64,000 nucleotides of DNA. It comes from Algoriphagus sp. (lineage in GTDB: Bacteria > Bacteroidota > Bacteroidia > Cytophagales > Cyclobacteriaceae). This document shows positions 37,089 to 45,869 of this stretch, piece by piece (the first letter of the stretch is position 1; every line of letters starts with the position of its first letter). Location: contig NZ_JAMWZB010000009.1 in assembly GCF_024305035.1 (NCBI RefSeq), positions 86,834 through 150,833 on the forward strand. Direction: 5' to 3'. The position numbers were made by a program, and so were the translations under genes. Under the pieces are notes generated by a model. It ran no database searches and was not told where the DNA came from. It was given only the letters and a program-made list of their open reading frames with translations.

Positions 37089-37330
37089 GGTCACATGGAA
37101 TCTCGCGTTTATAATCACCCCGGTTTGTGAGAGGTACGTCATACTCGATTTCATGTGTTTATAGGTAAATTTTAAGGGTCACATGGAATCTCGCGATGAT
37201 AATCACCCCGGTGTGTGAGGGGTACGTCATGCTCGATTTCATGTGTTTACGATTTGATTTTTAGAGGTCAGATGGCATACCCCGGATATTCATTCTCCTG
37301 TGGGTTGACTACTCGACAGGGGTATTTCAT
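37089..37330 (-). repeat. three tandem hairpin repeats in the nosZ leader
   Basis: Two near-identical 73-base units (37089-37161 and 37177-37249, period 88) and a third, diverged unit (about 37266-37330) fill the gap before nosZ. On the nosZ strand each unit has an outer stem of CAnATG with CATnTG (CACATG/CATGTG in units 1 and 2) followed by the same A.C mismatch, and an inner stem ACCCC/GGGGT. In unit 1 the inner stem becomes ACCTC/GGGGT, which keeps pairing through a G-U wobble. In unit 3 the inner stem is extended (ATACCCC/GGGGTAT) while the loop is different. Preserved pairing across changed sequence suggests the fold is selected. Function unknown. Confidence 0.7.
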
Positions 37331-37356
37331 TTGAATAAATTAGTTAGTCTGGATTT

Positions 37357-39132
37357 TTACAGCGCACCGTCTTTTTCTCCGGCTTTTTCCAAATCATTTT
37401 TCCGGAGAAATTCCAAGATTCCCCGGGCATCACCCACGGAGATATTTTGATTGGGCATCCGAGTAAGACATTCGGCCAAAAGCTCCTGAGCCACGGGGTC
37501 TTCGTCCAGCATCACATCCACATTGGTAATCATATTCATAATCCATTCTGGACGGCGACGATTGGTCACTCCCTGAAAGCCGGGGCCCACCAAGCGCTTA
37601 TCATTGAGTTGATGGCAGGCTGTACATTTCATATCCACAATGGCTTTTCCGGTACTGACCAGATTTTCATCAATGGATTCGTCGAGATCCACATTTTTGA
37701 TTTCACCGATTCCTTTTGGATCGGCTTTGACTTGTTGAGTCGCTTCTTCTGGCTGAGTCGAGCTTGCCGTGTTTTGGCTTTCTCCTCCTGCGCAGGCGGT
37801 CATGAGTATCCCTAGGATCCCCAAAGACCAGATAAGTGATTTTTTCATAGAGGGGGTACTGTTTTGATTTGGATTTTTTGAAGTTAGATTGAGTTGTGAA
37901 GTATTCGGTGACTTATTTTCAAGTTGGGTAATCCACAGGATTGCTAATCCCAGAGGAAATAAAATGGAGAATAGAAATAGGAGAAGATGGTATTGAGGAA
38001 TAAAGCCTAGCTTCAACCAGAGCAAAAGCCCTTGGCTGAAAAGTAGGATTTCAGTACTGAGAAACGCCGAGATTACGACAAGCCATCCCGCAGCACTGGA
38101 CCGTTCCATGGAAAGGTCACCATTGAGCATGGCCACCGCGCCCAGCCCAAAACTCATGATTCCCAGCAGCACCAGATGAAGAAACCCGATCACAAATTGC
38201 CTGATCGAATAGGAAATCACGGCTACGGAAGGAAGAATAAGGCAGAGTTGAAGAATAGCTTTGACTGTCAAACTGATCAAGGCTGCATAGATCAAGAGTT
38301 TAACCAGCTTAGGTAGTTCCAAGCCTTTGACACCCTGAAGTAAGGCTCTGAAAATCCAGAAATATACCATTCCCTGAAGTCCCACAGCAATAGCGTTGAT
38401 TGTGAAAAACAAGGGGTTGGGTTCGGCCCAGGTGATGACCAAAGCATAGGTAAGTCCCACCGAAAGGATCATGACCCCAATCCGGAAGACAGACCAATGA
38501 ATCACTCCCCTCACCTGCTCCACCCGATAAATCAAGAGCCCTAGTGTTCCGAGCACAAACCAGCCATTGAGCTGAAAGTGGAGAAACCATTGGATGCTCA
38601 TGAAATACAATTCGTGCATTCGTCCCAGGCTAACGGTCACTGGGCCCAGCGCCCAGAGACCCAAGGTTGAGATCAACTGAAACCCAATGGCAAGTTGAAT
38701 CAGTCGGATCCCCAGACTAACAGCTTGCATCCGAAGCGTCCCAAGAAGCCTAACGGCTAGGATATAGGAAACCAGCACATGGAGCGTAGAGAAAGAAATA
38801 CTCCAAACTCCATAGCCTTGGACCGGGAAAGTGACCAGCATGCCAATCAAAGAGATCAGGATCAGCAGAAATAGCCTTCTGTATTTTGGGATAACTACCT
38901 GTGCAGATTCCAAACTGAAAATAATCCCACCTGTGATCATCAAATACCCCCAACCCAGGAGTGCCAAATGCGAATGCGTATGGAGCACATTTTTGTAATC
39001 CAAAACGGCAGGCATCGCCATCACATGAAATGAGCGCATGACCAGTCCCAAAAGGGCAGCAATCAAAAAGAAAGCTAGCGCCCACCGGGTCCAGGTCTGC
39101 TTAAATGCGATATGCGAAAACGTGGGGGTCAC
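37357..39132 (-). CDS. heme-copper-oxidase-like membrane protein fused to a class I cytochrome c
   Basis: 591 residues in one frame. Residues 1-428 are a 12-helix membrane protein that resembles oxidase subunit I/NorB relatives (HTHSHLALLGWGY; IQWFLHFQLNGWF). Residue 429 starts what looks like a separate lipoprotein: MKKSLIWSLGILGILMTAC (lipobox Cys447), a low-complexity linker, then a monoheme cytochrome c with CTACH (503-507) and an axial Met in CLTRMPNQ. So it is either a true fusion or two overlapping products, the second translated from an internal ATG at 37848. It sits 7 bases after ric and upstream of nosZ, and likely passes electrons to NosZ. Confidence 0.8.
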   Translation of the reverse strand: MTPTFSHIAFKQTWTRWALAFFLIAALLGLVMRSFHVMAMPAVLDYKNVLHTHSHLALLGWGYLMITGGIIFSLESAQVVIPKYRRLFLLILISLIGMLVTFPVQGYGVWSISFSTLHVLVSYILAVRLLGTLRMQAVSLGIRLIQLAIGFQLISTLGLWALGPVTVSLGRMHELYFMSIQWFLHFQLNGWFVLGTLGLLIYRVEQVRGVIHWSVFRIGVMILSVGLTYALVITWAEPNPLFFTINAIAVGLQGMVYFWIFRALLQGVKGLELPKLVKLLIYAALISLTVKAILQLCLILPSVAVISYSIRQFVIGFLHLVLLGIMSFGLGAVAMLNGDLSMERSSAAGWLVVISAFLSTEILLFSQGLLLWLKLGFIPQYHLLLFLFSILFPLGLAILWITQLENKSPNTSQLNLTSKNPNQNSTPSMKKSLIWSLGILGILMTACAGGESQNTASSTQPEEATQQVKADPKGIGEIKNVDLDESIDENLVSTGKAIVDMKCTACHQLNDKRLVGPGFQGVTNRRRPEWIMNMITNVDVMLDEDPVAQELLAECLTRMPNQNISVGDARGILEFLRKNDLEKAGEKDGAL

Positions 39133-39139
39133 TACTGGG

Positions 39140-39865
39140 TTAATCGAGGTTATTCAATTCTTTAAATAATTGCAAAGCACCAGGAAATAGGATGTTATTC
39201 TCCAAATGAATGTGCTTATGCAAATCCTGCTCAAATTCCTCAAGCATGGAAAAGGCCACCCGGTAAGTCTGGCAAGCGTCCGCAGGAGGATGATATCCCG
39301 CACTTAAATTTGAAATTCTTCTAAAGCGTTCTCCCTCTGCCTGATGATCATCCTCCATCATATGGATGGGATTTTCGATATGCCCAAAGTGCGGTTCGGA
39401 AAGTGAAAAACTACTCAATTTGGCATCTTGCATGGCTTTGATAAAAGGGAAAAGCACAAACTCCTCCTTCTTCATGTGGATGGTCAAAGCATCGGCAGCT
39501 TTTGCAAATTCCTGTCGGATTTCCGACAATTCAGGATGGTGCCCCCCATGTACTTTTTCAATCTTCTCGGTGAAAAACTTCAAAGCTGGGATCGTGTCCT
39601 CGACATACTTATGGTGTGTGGTCACGATATGATCAATCAATTGGCTCAGGCTGTACTGCCGGTAATCCACCGCATCAGCTTCTTTGATCGCCTCCTGAAG
39701 TTCGGCGGCTACCTGAGCGGCCGATAGTCCCTTTCGTTCACAGGCATCGGCAAGTTTTATCCCTCCTTTGCAGCAGAAATCAATACCATATTGGTTGAAT
39801 ACACGGGCTGCGCGGAAATTTTCCGCTACGATCCCTCCTACTTTTTTGTCGAATAATGCTTCCAT
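39140..39865 (-). CDS. ric: iron-sulfur cluster repair di-iron protein RIC (ScdA/YtfE), copy 1
   Basis: 241 residues. Repairs Fe-S clusters damaged by NO or peroxide. The N-terminal ScdA domain has VFNQYGIDFCCKGG, and the hemerythrin-like domain has the di-iron ligands in LIDHIVTTHHKYV, HMKKEEFVLFPFI, MMEDDHQAEGERF and DLHKHIHLENNILFPGAL. Cytoplasmic. Lies between an Rrf2 regulator and the oxidase-like fusion, with a palindromic operator in its 50-base leader. A paralog is found at 47849-48586. Confidence 0.95.
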   Translation of the reverse strand: MEALFDKKVGGIVAENFRAARVFNQYGIDFCCKGGIKLADACERKGLSAAQVAAELQEAIKEADAVDYRQYSLSQLIDHIVTTHHKYVEDTIPALKFFTEKIEKVHGGHHPELSEIRQEFAKAADALTIHMKKEEFVLFPFIKAMQDAKLSSFSLSEPHFGHIENPIHMMEDDHQAEGERFRRISNLSAGYHPPADACQTYRVAFSMLEEFEQDLHKHIHLENNILFPGALQLFKELNNLD

Positions 39866-39880
39866 TTTAAATTCAGATTA

Positions 39881-39898
39881 AAGGATTTTTTTATCTTA
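39881..39898 (-). promoter_or_regulatory. palindromic operator, site B (before ric copy 1)
   Basis: AAGGATT-TTTT-TATCTTA has the 7-4-7 layout of the shared operator family. It lies 16 bases before the ric start codon, between the Rrf2 stop and ric. Confidence 0.6.
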
Positions 39899-39915
39899 TT
39901 TATGGTCAAATTTTT

Positions 39916-40347
39916 TTAATACTTCAAATAGCTGATTCCGGATTGAATTCCAGATGCCATGTCTTCCAAGGTCGTGGTGAGCATCATGCCGTTGAGGTGC
40001 TCCCGGATGGATTTGAATTTGAAATGAACGGCACAAGGATGATGCTCAGAGCATTTTTCAAGTCCCAAGGCACAACCGGTAAAAATCTGATCCCCATCGA
40101 TGACTTGTACAATCTGATACAGACTGGTTTTTCTACCCGTATCTTCGATTAGAAAACCTCCATGGGGCCCTTTAATTGAAACTAATAGATTTTCCTTGAC
40201 CAGCATTTGAAGAATCTTGGCAGTAAAAGCCTCTGGAGAATTTATCGCAACGGCAATCTCCTTTAAGCCCGACCGCTCCTGTCCCTTCGGCAGCGTTGCC
40301 AAATAGATCATGGCATTGATGGCATATTTACAGGCTTTGGAGAACAT
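39916..40347 (-). CDS. Rrf2-family Fe-S transcriptional regulator (NsrR/IscR-like), copy 1
   Basis: 143 residues with an N-terminal winged helix (MFSKACKYAINAMIYLA, recognition region SPEAFTAKILQMLVKENLL, wing KGPHGGFLI) and three conserved cysteines C92, C99 and C105 in GCALGLEKCSEHHPC, the pattern of [Fe-S] Rrf2 proteins that sense NO or cluster status. Directly upstream of ric and the nos genes. A paralog with the same three cysteines is at 53258-53707. Its promoter carries the shared operator, so autorepression is likely. Confidence 0.9.
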   Translation of the reverse strand: MFSKACKYAINAMIYLATLPKGQERSGLKEIAVAINSPEAFTAKILQMLVKENLLVSIKGPHGGFLIEDTGRKTSLYQIVQVIDGDQIFTGCALGLEKCSEHHPCAVHFKFKSIREHLNGMMLTTTLEDMASGIQSGISYLKY

Positions 40348-40369
40348 GGTTTCTTTGCGTTTGTTGGGT

Positions 40370-40408
40370 CAAATGTAAAAGAATTTTATAAAGGACAAAA
40401 ATATCTTT
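40370..40408 (-). promoter_or_regulatory. promoter and operator site A of the Rrf2 gene
   Basis: On the minus strand TACATTTG (40370-40377) fits the -7 consensus TAnnTTTG. TTG 18 bases further upstream, within the palindrome at 40391-40408 (AAGGACA-AAAA-TATCTTT on the plus strand), serves as -33. The operator overlaps the -33 element, so binding would block polymerase. Confidence 0.65.
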
Positions 40409-40519
40409 TAATATTTTTTATAAAAATTTCATATCCGAAGAAATGATCTAATTACCACACGAAAAAGGGTTGAAGTAAAAAATCAACCTCAAGCAGGTGA
40501 ACTTGGGTGGACCGGAATA

Positions 40520-40929
40520 ATGAAGGAGCTACTCATGGAAAACGAAAATCTGGAACTCCTCCACAGTCCAGATAAAGGGATCAGGACTTACTTACTCCTC
40601 ATCCCCAACACCCAAAACCTCAAGGGGAAATGGGGTGGCCTTCACGTTTCGGGAACCATCGATGATTATACCATAAGGATCAAAAACTTGGGACCGGATA
40701 AGGAGAAGGAAAAAATTTAGCCGTAAACGATCGAATACGAGAAATGATAGGGAAAACGAGTGGAGATCAAGTGCGCGTCACTTGATTATTTCCTTCGAAA
40801 GAAGAAGCAATTTTCAACAAACAAATCCCGGTAATCATCCCCGAATCCAAAATATTGGAACGATTAAATCAACGCTCCGAATCCGAGCAAGCCTCGCTTC
40901 GGGAAGTTATTCTAGGGGAAGCCGACTGA
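40520..40929 (+). pseudogene. DUF1905 family pseudogene (frameshift plus stop)
   Basis: The frame from 40520 reads LLLIPNTQNLKGKWGGLHVSG, then GTIDDYTIRIKNLGP and stops at 40718. Deleting nothing but shifting one base at the A-run near 40710-40715 restores LAVNDRIREMIGKTSGDQVRV, the typical end of a DUF1905 domain (protein of the bacteriocin-protection YdeI/OmpD-type group). A second lesion follows: TGA at 40783-40785 in the restored frame, then LFPSKEEAIFNKQIPVII up to 40929. One base loss in a homopolymer and one nonsense codon therefore disable the gene. Confidence 0.75.
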
Positions 40930-40981
40930 AAAAACAGAAAAGTTTACTTCTCAAACCTATTTTAAGGTGGAGCGAATTAGG

Positions 40982-42448
40982 TTACTTTGTCAAAAACCGT
41001 TTAGCGATTGATAAAGCCCGAAAGGTATAGCGCTTTTTATCCCGATGTCCCTCCATGCGTATGGAAATTTCAGCCAAAGAATCTAAGACTGCTGCCGTAT
41101 GAGCTCCTTTATTGATCATGATGCATTCTGCCAGCGTTGCCTTTGACGCATCGGTGATTTCAGCCCGGGTTGCAAGACCGGATTTATGGAGGGATTCCAT
41201 GACTTGAGTTGCCCAAATCACCGGAATGTGAGCCGCCTCACAAATCCACAAAATTTCATCTTGTACCTCACTCATCCGCTCAAAACCCACCTCTACAGCC
41301 AAATCCCCGCGAGCGATCATGACCCCAAGAAAAGGCTGTTTCATGCCTTCGATCAGTAATGCGGGCAAATGAGCCACAGCCATTGCCGTTTCAATTTTTA
41401 GTATGATGGGAGGAATCTGCTCTGAAATCTGCTGGATTTCAGCAATCAAATGTCTCAGATCTTTGGGACGGTTGACAAAGGAGTATCCCAGCAGGTCAGC
41501 GTGTTTTAGCGCAAAAGGCAAGACGTTGAGGTCATACTCGGTCAAGGGGTCTATCTGAAGTTTGGAGTCAGGAAAGTTGATTCCCTTTCCGGCTTTGATG
41601 CTGGGTTTCTTTTTAAAAATATGGCTTACCCGAACCTCCACCCGAGTATCTGAAATCCTTCGTTCGATCTTACCTTGAATCTTTCCATCATCAATTAACA
41701 CCCGCTCCCCTACTTTCAAATAGCGCAAAATTGAAGTCTCGGTAGGACTGATGGCAACCTGCTTGGACTGATCCAATCCCTCCTCGGTATCGGTCAAATA
41801 AAAACAGGCTCCCGCTTCAATTTCAAGTGCTTGTTGATTTCCTTGCTTGCCCAGAAATTGTGTCCTGATCTTGGGACCGGCAAGGTCCATATAAATCTTA
41901 CAGGTGGCCTTGCAAATCTGCTCTGCTTGTCGGATCGCCTGGATAATCGCCAACCAATCTTCCTGCTGGTCATGAGCCAAATTGATCCGTGCAATCCGCA
42001 TTCCACGCTTCATGAAATCAGCTATTTCTGCGGAATCAACTCCATTTTGACCGTCAAGGGTCACCATCACCTGACTGGATTTGGATTTTTGTTGGCCAAA
42101 TAAACGGTGAACATTTTCCTCCAGAATGGTCTTGGCAAACGGATAGGTGCAAGTGGCCAATTCGTTGTGTGCGTAAGACCTACCCAATCTTCGCTGAATG
42201 GCTTGCAGTTGAAAGCGAACATGGCTTTCGGAATTGGACAGGGCAGAAAGTCCCGCATTGTGCAGCCGAAGTTGCAGATTCCTCCGGTCCGCCTTTCGTA
42301 AGGTCAGGTAATGAATCAGATTTTTCCATGAATTATAATTTCGCGGATCAAGTTCGCTTCCCTCACACCTGCGCTTTTTCACCTCCTCCACCAATTGGTT
42401 TTCAAGGTCCTCCAGCTCCAATTTTACCTCTAGTAATTCCGATTCCAT
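40982..42448 (-). CDS. pyruvate-kinase-like protein without C-terminal domain
   Basis: 488 residues. An N-terminal segment of about 140 residues (coiled and basic, not recognised) precedes the pyruvate kinase A and B domains: VMVTLDGQNG, GMRIARINLAHD, MDLAGPKIRTQF, VLIDDGKIQGKI, LKIETAMAVAHL with the catalytic Lys, VMIARGDLAVEVGFERM, WATQVMESLHKSGLATRAEITDA. The usual MLSGETA is replaced by MINKGAHTAAVLDSL, and no allosteric C-terminal domain follows. It may be a pyruvate kinase relative with changed regulation or activity; this is not certain. Confidence 0.8.
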   Translation of the reverse strand: MESELLEVKLELEDLENQLVEEVKKRRCEGSELDPRNYNSWKNLIHYLTLRKADRRNLQLRLHNAGLSALSNSESHVRFQLQAIQRRLGRSYAHNELATCTYPFAKTILEENVHRLFGQQKSKSSQVMVTLDGQNGVDSAEIADFMKRGMRIARINLAHDQQEDWLAIIQAIRQAEQICKATCKIYMDLAGPKIRTQFLGKQGNQQALEIEAGACFYLTDTEEGLDQSKQVAISPTETSILRYLKVGERVLIDDGKIQGKIERRISDTRVEVRVSHIFKKKPSIKAGKGINFPDSKLQIDPLTEYDLNVLPFALKHADLLGYSFVNRPKDLRHLIAEIQQISEQIPPIILKIETAMAVAHLPALLIEGMKQPFLGVMIARGDLAVEVGFERMSEVQDEILWICEAAHIPVIWATQVMESLHKSGLATRAEITDASKATLAECIMINKGAHTAAVLDSLAEISIRMEGHRDKKRYTFRALSIAKRFLTK

Positions 42449-43170
42449 TTGATTAGCTTATTTCACTTGTCCAGCAAGAAAAAAATGAAGGCTTTACCTG
42501 CTAGCTGATCAAAAATAACGAATCTTGAAGGGAAAAATGCATCTCATCCTGCTCCAAATATATTTTTTGAATCAGAAATGCAGCTTGAAGAAGTCTCCCC
42601 TTTTATGATCTAAGTTCAGCTTCCGGGCCAGTTTAAAAAAGAGCACCTGAAATCCTCGCTTTCCATTCATTTAACTAAACTTCAGGACCTTTAATTTCAG
42701 GCTATCGCTTGACTTTTGACTTACAAAACCCAACCCTTAGGAAAAACTAATGTGACCTAAAAGTTGCCCCCACCCAACTGATTTTCTGCAACGGAATGGC
42801 CGAATTCCGATCGGAAACTCTCCTAATAACATTCTTCTCAAAGTGGAGCCTCTCCGGCATAGCCCGGTTAGTTGAGCACAGGACAATCCTATCTTTCTGC
42901 CAATTTTTAAGCTTCCGGACGCCAACCTTCACCGGAATTAATCAAATCTGGAATAAAAATAAAGGGATTACCTAAACGATTCGTTCTACGTCAAAGCGGT
43001 TTTCCTATCCAAAAGAAGAGCCTAGTCAACTAAACAGGAGGACCAGGGAGAGCGTCACGGCCTGGGATCGAAGTGGTTTGATTCAGGTTTTCATGATGTT
43101 TTCGCTTACCCTCCTTCGTACCGGATAGAAAAGTTTTTTAACAGGTGAGGGAAAGAAAAAATAATAAAAC
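42449..43170. other. about 0.75 kb gap without a convincing gene
   Basis: Between the pyruvate-kinase-like and nitroreductase genes. Two short overlapping minus-strand ORFs (about 42737-42932, around 60 codons each) compete for the same bases in different frames and neither looks coding. No tRNA, rRNA or insertion sequence was recognised. It may hold the pyruvate-kinase-like gene's promoter or decayed sequence. Confidence 0.5.
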
Positions 43171-43199
43171 AAAAAAATCCCGACCATCCAGGCCGGGAA
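43171..43199 (-). terminator. rho-independent terminator after nitroreductase gene
   Basis: On the minus strand TCCCG pairs with CGGGA across an 11-base loop and runs into ATTTTTTT, directly after the nitroreductase stop. Confidence 0.6.
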
Positions 43200-43204
43200 T
43201 GAAT

Positions 43205-43837
43205 TTAGATTCTGACGAATAATCCTTCCTTAGGTCTCCTGACCTTTTTAGCAGTGACCATGTGATCAGCCGCTTCATCCCGAAAGCCTAAAGCCAGCAA
43301 CGAAGAAGCGCCCATTCCCTTTTCTGACAGTCCGAGAATCCGATCTACCTCATCGGGATTAAATCCTTCCATTGGAGTACTGTCCACTTTTTCTTCAGCA
43401 GCTGCGACCAAGGCTGTCCCCAAAGCTATGTACGCTTGCTTGGAAGCCCAGTTGAAGATTTGATCTTCGGTTTGACCGGCAAAATTACGCTTAAGAAAAT
43501 TGGCATATTGATCCAATGATCCTTTCTCCAAGCCCCTTTCCTCATAGACCATATTAAAATAGGAATCGATTTGCTCAGCTGAAATCCTTTTCCACGCTGC
43601 AAATACCAAAAGGTGGGATCCTTCTACAACTTGAGGTTGCTTAACTGCAGCGGTGAATAGCTCCTCCCTGGTTTTTTTATCCTCAATCACCAAAACGGTA
43701 AAGGGCTGCAACCCATTGGAAGTGGCTGTAAGACGGATAGACTCTAGGATGTTTTCTAATTTAGCGGATGGAACTTGCTTTCCATTCATTCGTTTGGCCG
43801 CATAGCGCCAATTTAAACTAGTTAGTGTAGTATTCAT
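43205..43837 (-). CDS. nitroreductase family protein (NAD(P)H-dependent, FMN)
   Basis: 210 residues with the NfsB-like fold that reduces quinones and nitro compounds using FMN. Start at 43837 (MNTTLTSLNWRYAAKRMNGKQVP); the upstream reading to 43891 lacks support. Visible elements are the FMN phosphate site RYAAKRMNGK, SIRLTATSNGLQPF, IALGTALVAAAEEKVDSTPMEGFNP and SLLALGFRDEAADH. It sits within the nitrosative-stress island, which would suit detoxification, though the substrate is not shown by the sequence. Confidence 0.9.
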   Translation of the reverse strand: MNTTLTSLNWRYAAKRMNGKQVPSAKLENILESIRLTATSNGLQPFTVLVIEDKKTREELFTAAVKQPQVVEGSHLLVFAAWKRISAEQIDSYFNMVYEERGLEKGSLDQYANFLKRNFAGQTEDQIFNWASKQAYIALGTALVAAAEEKVDSTPMEGFNPDEVDRILGLSEKGMGASSLLALGFRDEAADHMVTAKKVRRPKEGLFVRI

Positions 43838-44015
43838 TTTGTTTATCTTGCTAATTAATGTATATACACATAATAAGCGAAGATTGTTCACAAAAGGATG
43901 GACTATTTTCCAAAAAGACCAGCTTTAGGAAGGATTAAAAAAGGGGCATTGGGTTAATCTAAGGCCATTGAACCGGGTAAAAAAAGCAAGAAAACAGCGG
44001 CCCCCCTGACTCTTT

Positions 44016-44933
44016 TCAATGGTTAAAACTTGAGCCTTCCATCACCTTAAAAACATGGAGCACAGCAGGAAAAACCGCATCCATGGATTCTTCAGCACCT
44101 TTGGTTGACCCGGGAATTCCCATCACCAGGGTATCGCCGATCAATCCTACTAGGGAACGCGATAACATAGCAAAAGGAGTTCGCTGCTGACCATAATTAC
44201 GAATCGCTTCTTCAATCCCTGGAATCCGCCGTTCGATAATTCCTTCCAAAGCCTCTGGAGTTACATCACGGGGCGAAAGTCCTGTCCCGCCAACAAAAAT
44301 CACCAAATCAAATTTTTCCGAAACGGCCTGTAAAGCAGTTTTTTGAATCAAGGCTAACTCATCGGGAATAATCAGATAATCAGGAGATGAAATCCCAAGT
44401 TTTTCCAATTTGGCTTGAATCCTCAAACCCGCTTCATCGTCCCCCTTTCCGGCTGAAATGGAGTCGGAACAAACCACTACTTTGGCTTTTATATCCTTGC
44501 CTAAGGGTTTTTTCTTTGCCTCTGATTTTCCTCCTGTTTTCTCCACCAACTTGATTTCGGCGATACTTATGCCCTTGTCTATCGGTTTGAGCATATCATA
44601 CATGGTCAAGGCCACCACCGAGGCTGCATGCATGGCCTCTACTTCGACGCCTGTTTTATAGATGGTATGAATTTCCACCCAAATTTTAACTTCCATTTTT
44701 CCCACTTCATAGCTCACTGAAGTAAATTCCACGGGAAGGGGATGGCAATCGGGAATCATATCAGCGGTTCGCTTGGCTGCAAAAAGACCTGCTACACGAG
44801 CACATTCCAAAACATCTCCTTTGGGAACTGTGCGATCCTGAATTGCTTGAATCGTTTCGGGAAGGCTCACTTTCAGGAGGGCTTGAGCAATCGCTTTGCG
44901 AAGAGTGGAGTTTTTATGCGTGATATCAACCAT
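44016..44933 (-). CDS. bifunctional MoaC-MoaB molybdenum cofactor protein
   Basis: 305 residues fusing two steps of molybdenum cofactor synthesis. The N-terminal half (about 1-150) is MoaC, cyclic pyranopterin phosphate synthase: MVDITHKNSTLRKA and the core DMIPDCHPLPVEFTSV. The C-terminal half (about 152-305) is MoaB, a molybdopterin adenylyltransferase-type fold: VVCSDSISAGKGDDEAGLRI, LVIFVGGTGLSPRDVTPEALEGI and MLSRSLVGLIGDTLVMGIPGSTKGA. Moco feeds nitrate reductase, which would suit a denitrification neighbourhood. The fusion is intact, with one start and one stop. Confidence 0.93.
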   Translation of the reverse strand: MVDITHKNSTLRKAIAQALLKVSLPETIQAIQDRTVPKGDVLECARVAGLFAAKRTADMIPDCHPLPVEFTSVSYEVGKMEVKIWVEIHTIYKTGVEVEAMHAASVVALTMYDMLKPIDKGISIAEIKLVEKTGGKSEAKKKPLGKDIKAKVVVCSDSISAGKGDDEAGLRIQAKLEKLGISSPDYLIIPDELALIQKTALQAVSEKFDLVIFVGGTGLSPRDVTPEALEGIIERRIPGIEEAIRNYGQQRTPFAMLSRSLVGLIGDTLVMGIPGSTKGAEESMDAVFPAVLHVFKVMEGSSFNH

Positions 44934-45018
44934 GGGTTTAATTTGAATTGAAAAGTCTAAGTTAGGCCTTTCCTTTTCTCAGCCCCAAACCAAAGAGGAT
45001 CTTTCTTTGCTGGAAAGC

Positions 45019-45648
45019 TTAAAACTCCAACTTCCGTTTTAAAATCACCACGGTGTAATTTTGCGGCTTGCCCGAAGGGGTGAAATGGGTATAGTTAAAC
45101 CCTTCAAAAAGGTTGAAATCATCTTGGTAAAAATGGGCCAATTCTCCCACGCTCCATTGCTGAACGGGTAAATTGCTACAGGTTGTTGGGCCGTCAGGCG
45201 AAAACGCACTGATCATCAAATACCCACCGGGGCTGATATAGGCAGAAGCAATTTCCCGATAGAGAATCTGTTCCATTGGATCGGTCAAAAAATGGAACGC
45301 GGCCCGATCGTGCCAGAAATCAAAATTTAGTTTTAAATCAAGTCCTTCCAAAATATTCTGGGGATACCATAGCACCTGTTTTGCATCATCTCCTAGTCGA
45401 TTTTGCGCATTTTCCAGCGCTTTTTGAGATAGATCCAGTACATGGATATTTTGATATCCTAACTGAACCAACTCGTCGACAAGCAAACTATCCCCTCCAC
45501 CTACATCTAAAATAGAAGATTGGATAGTCAACCCGACTTTCCGAATAGCAGCAAGGGATTTGGCAGGTTTGACCTGATACCAACCCACTTGACTAGGGTC
45601 GTTGTTTTCGTAGATAAAATCCCAATAAGTGGGCTGCGTCTTGGACAT
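45019..45648 (-). CDS. class I SAM-dependent methyltransferase
   Basis: 209 residues. The SAM-binding motif I is SILDVGGGDSLLVDELVQLGY, motif II is NIHVLDLSQKAL and a later motif is FDFWHDRAAFHFL, of the UbiE/tellurite-resistance TehB type. Cytoplasmic. The substrate is unknown; the WHDRAAFHFL segment is common in a group of thiopurine S-methyltransferase-like proteins. Minus strand, ends 85 bases from the MoaC-MoaB start. Confidence 0.87.
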   Translation of the reverse strand: MSKTQPTYWDFIYENNDPSQVGWYQVKPAKSLAAIRKVGLTIQSSILDVGGGDSLLVDELVQLGYQNIHVLDLSQKALENAQNRLGDDAKQVLWYPQNILEGLDLKLNFDFWHDRAAFHFLTDPMEQILYREIASAYISPGGYLMISAFSPDGPTTCSNLPVQQWSVGELAHFYQDDFNLFEGFNYTHFTPSGKPQNYTVVILKRKLEF

Positions 45649-45869
45649 GATAAATGGAATGATGCTTCAAATTGGAGATATTGAAGCCCTTTTTTGGTGA
45701 CATTCCTTACACAGGTAACATCTTATTTTCATTCCGGCTTTCACCCACATAGCTTCTTTTACCTCTAAATCTGAGCGAATATCTTGTTTTGGAGGCTTAC
45801 TTTCTATGATAAAAATCATCTTCTCTCAAGATAAAACACAGCAAAACCAGCTAGGAAGCCAAGGGCAAG

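Noticed and set aside
37089..37249. Direct repeats considered as a CRISPR array
   Set aside because: Only two close copies, 73 bases long with 15-base gaps and a third poor copy; no cas genes nearby.
42737..42932. Two overlapping short minus-strand ORFs
   Set aside because: They use different frames over the same bases, have no recognisable motif and no start context.
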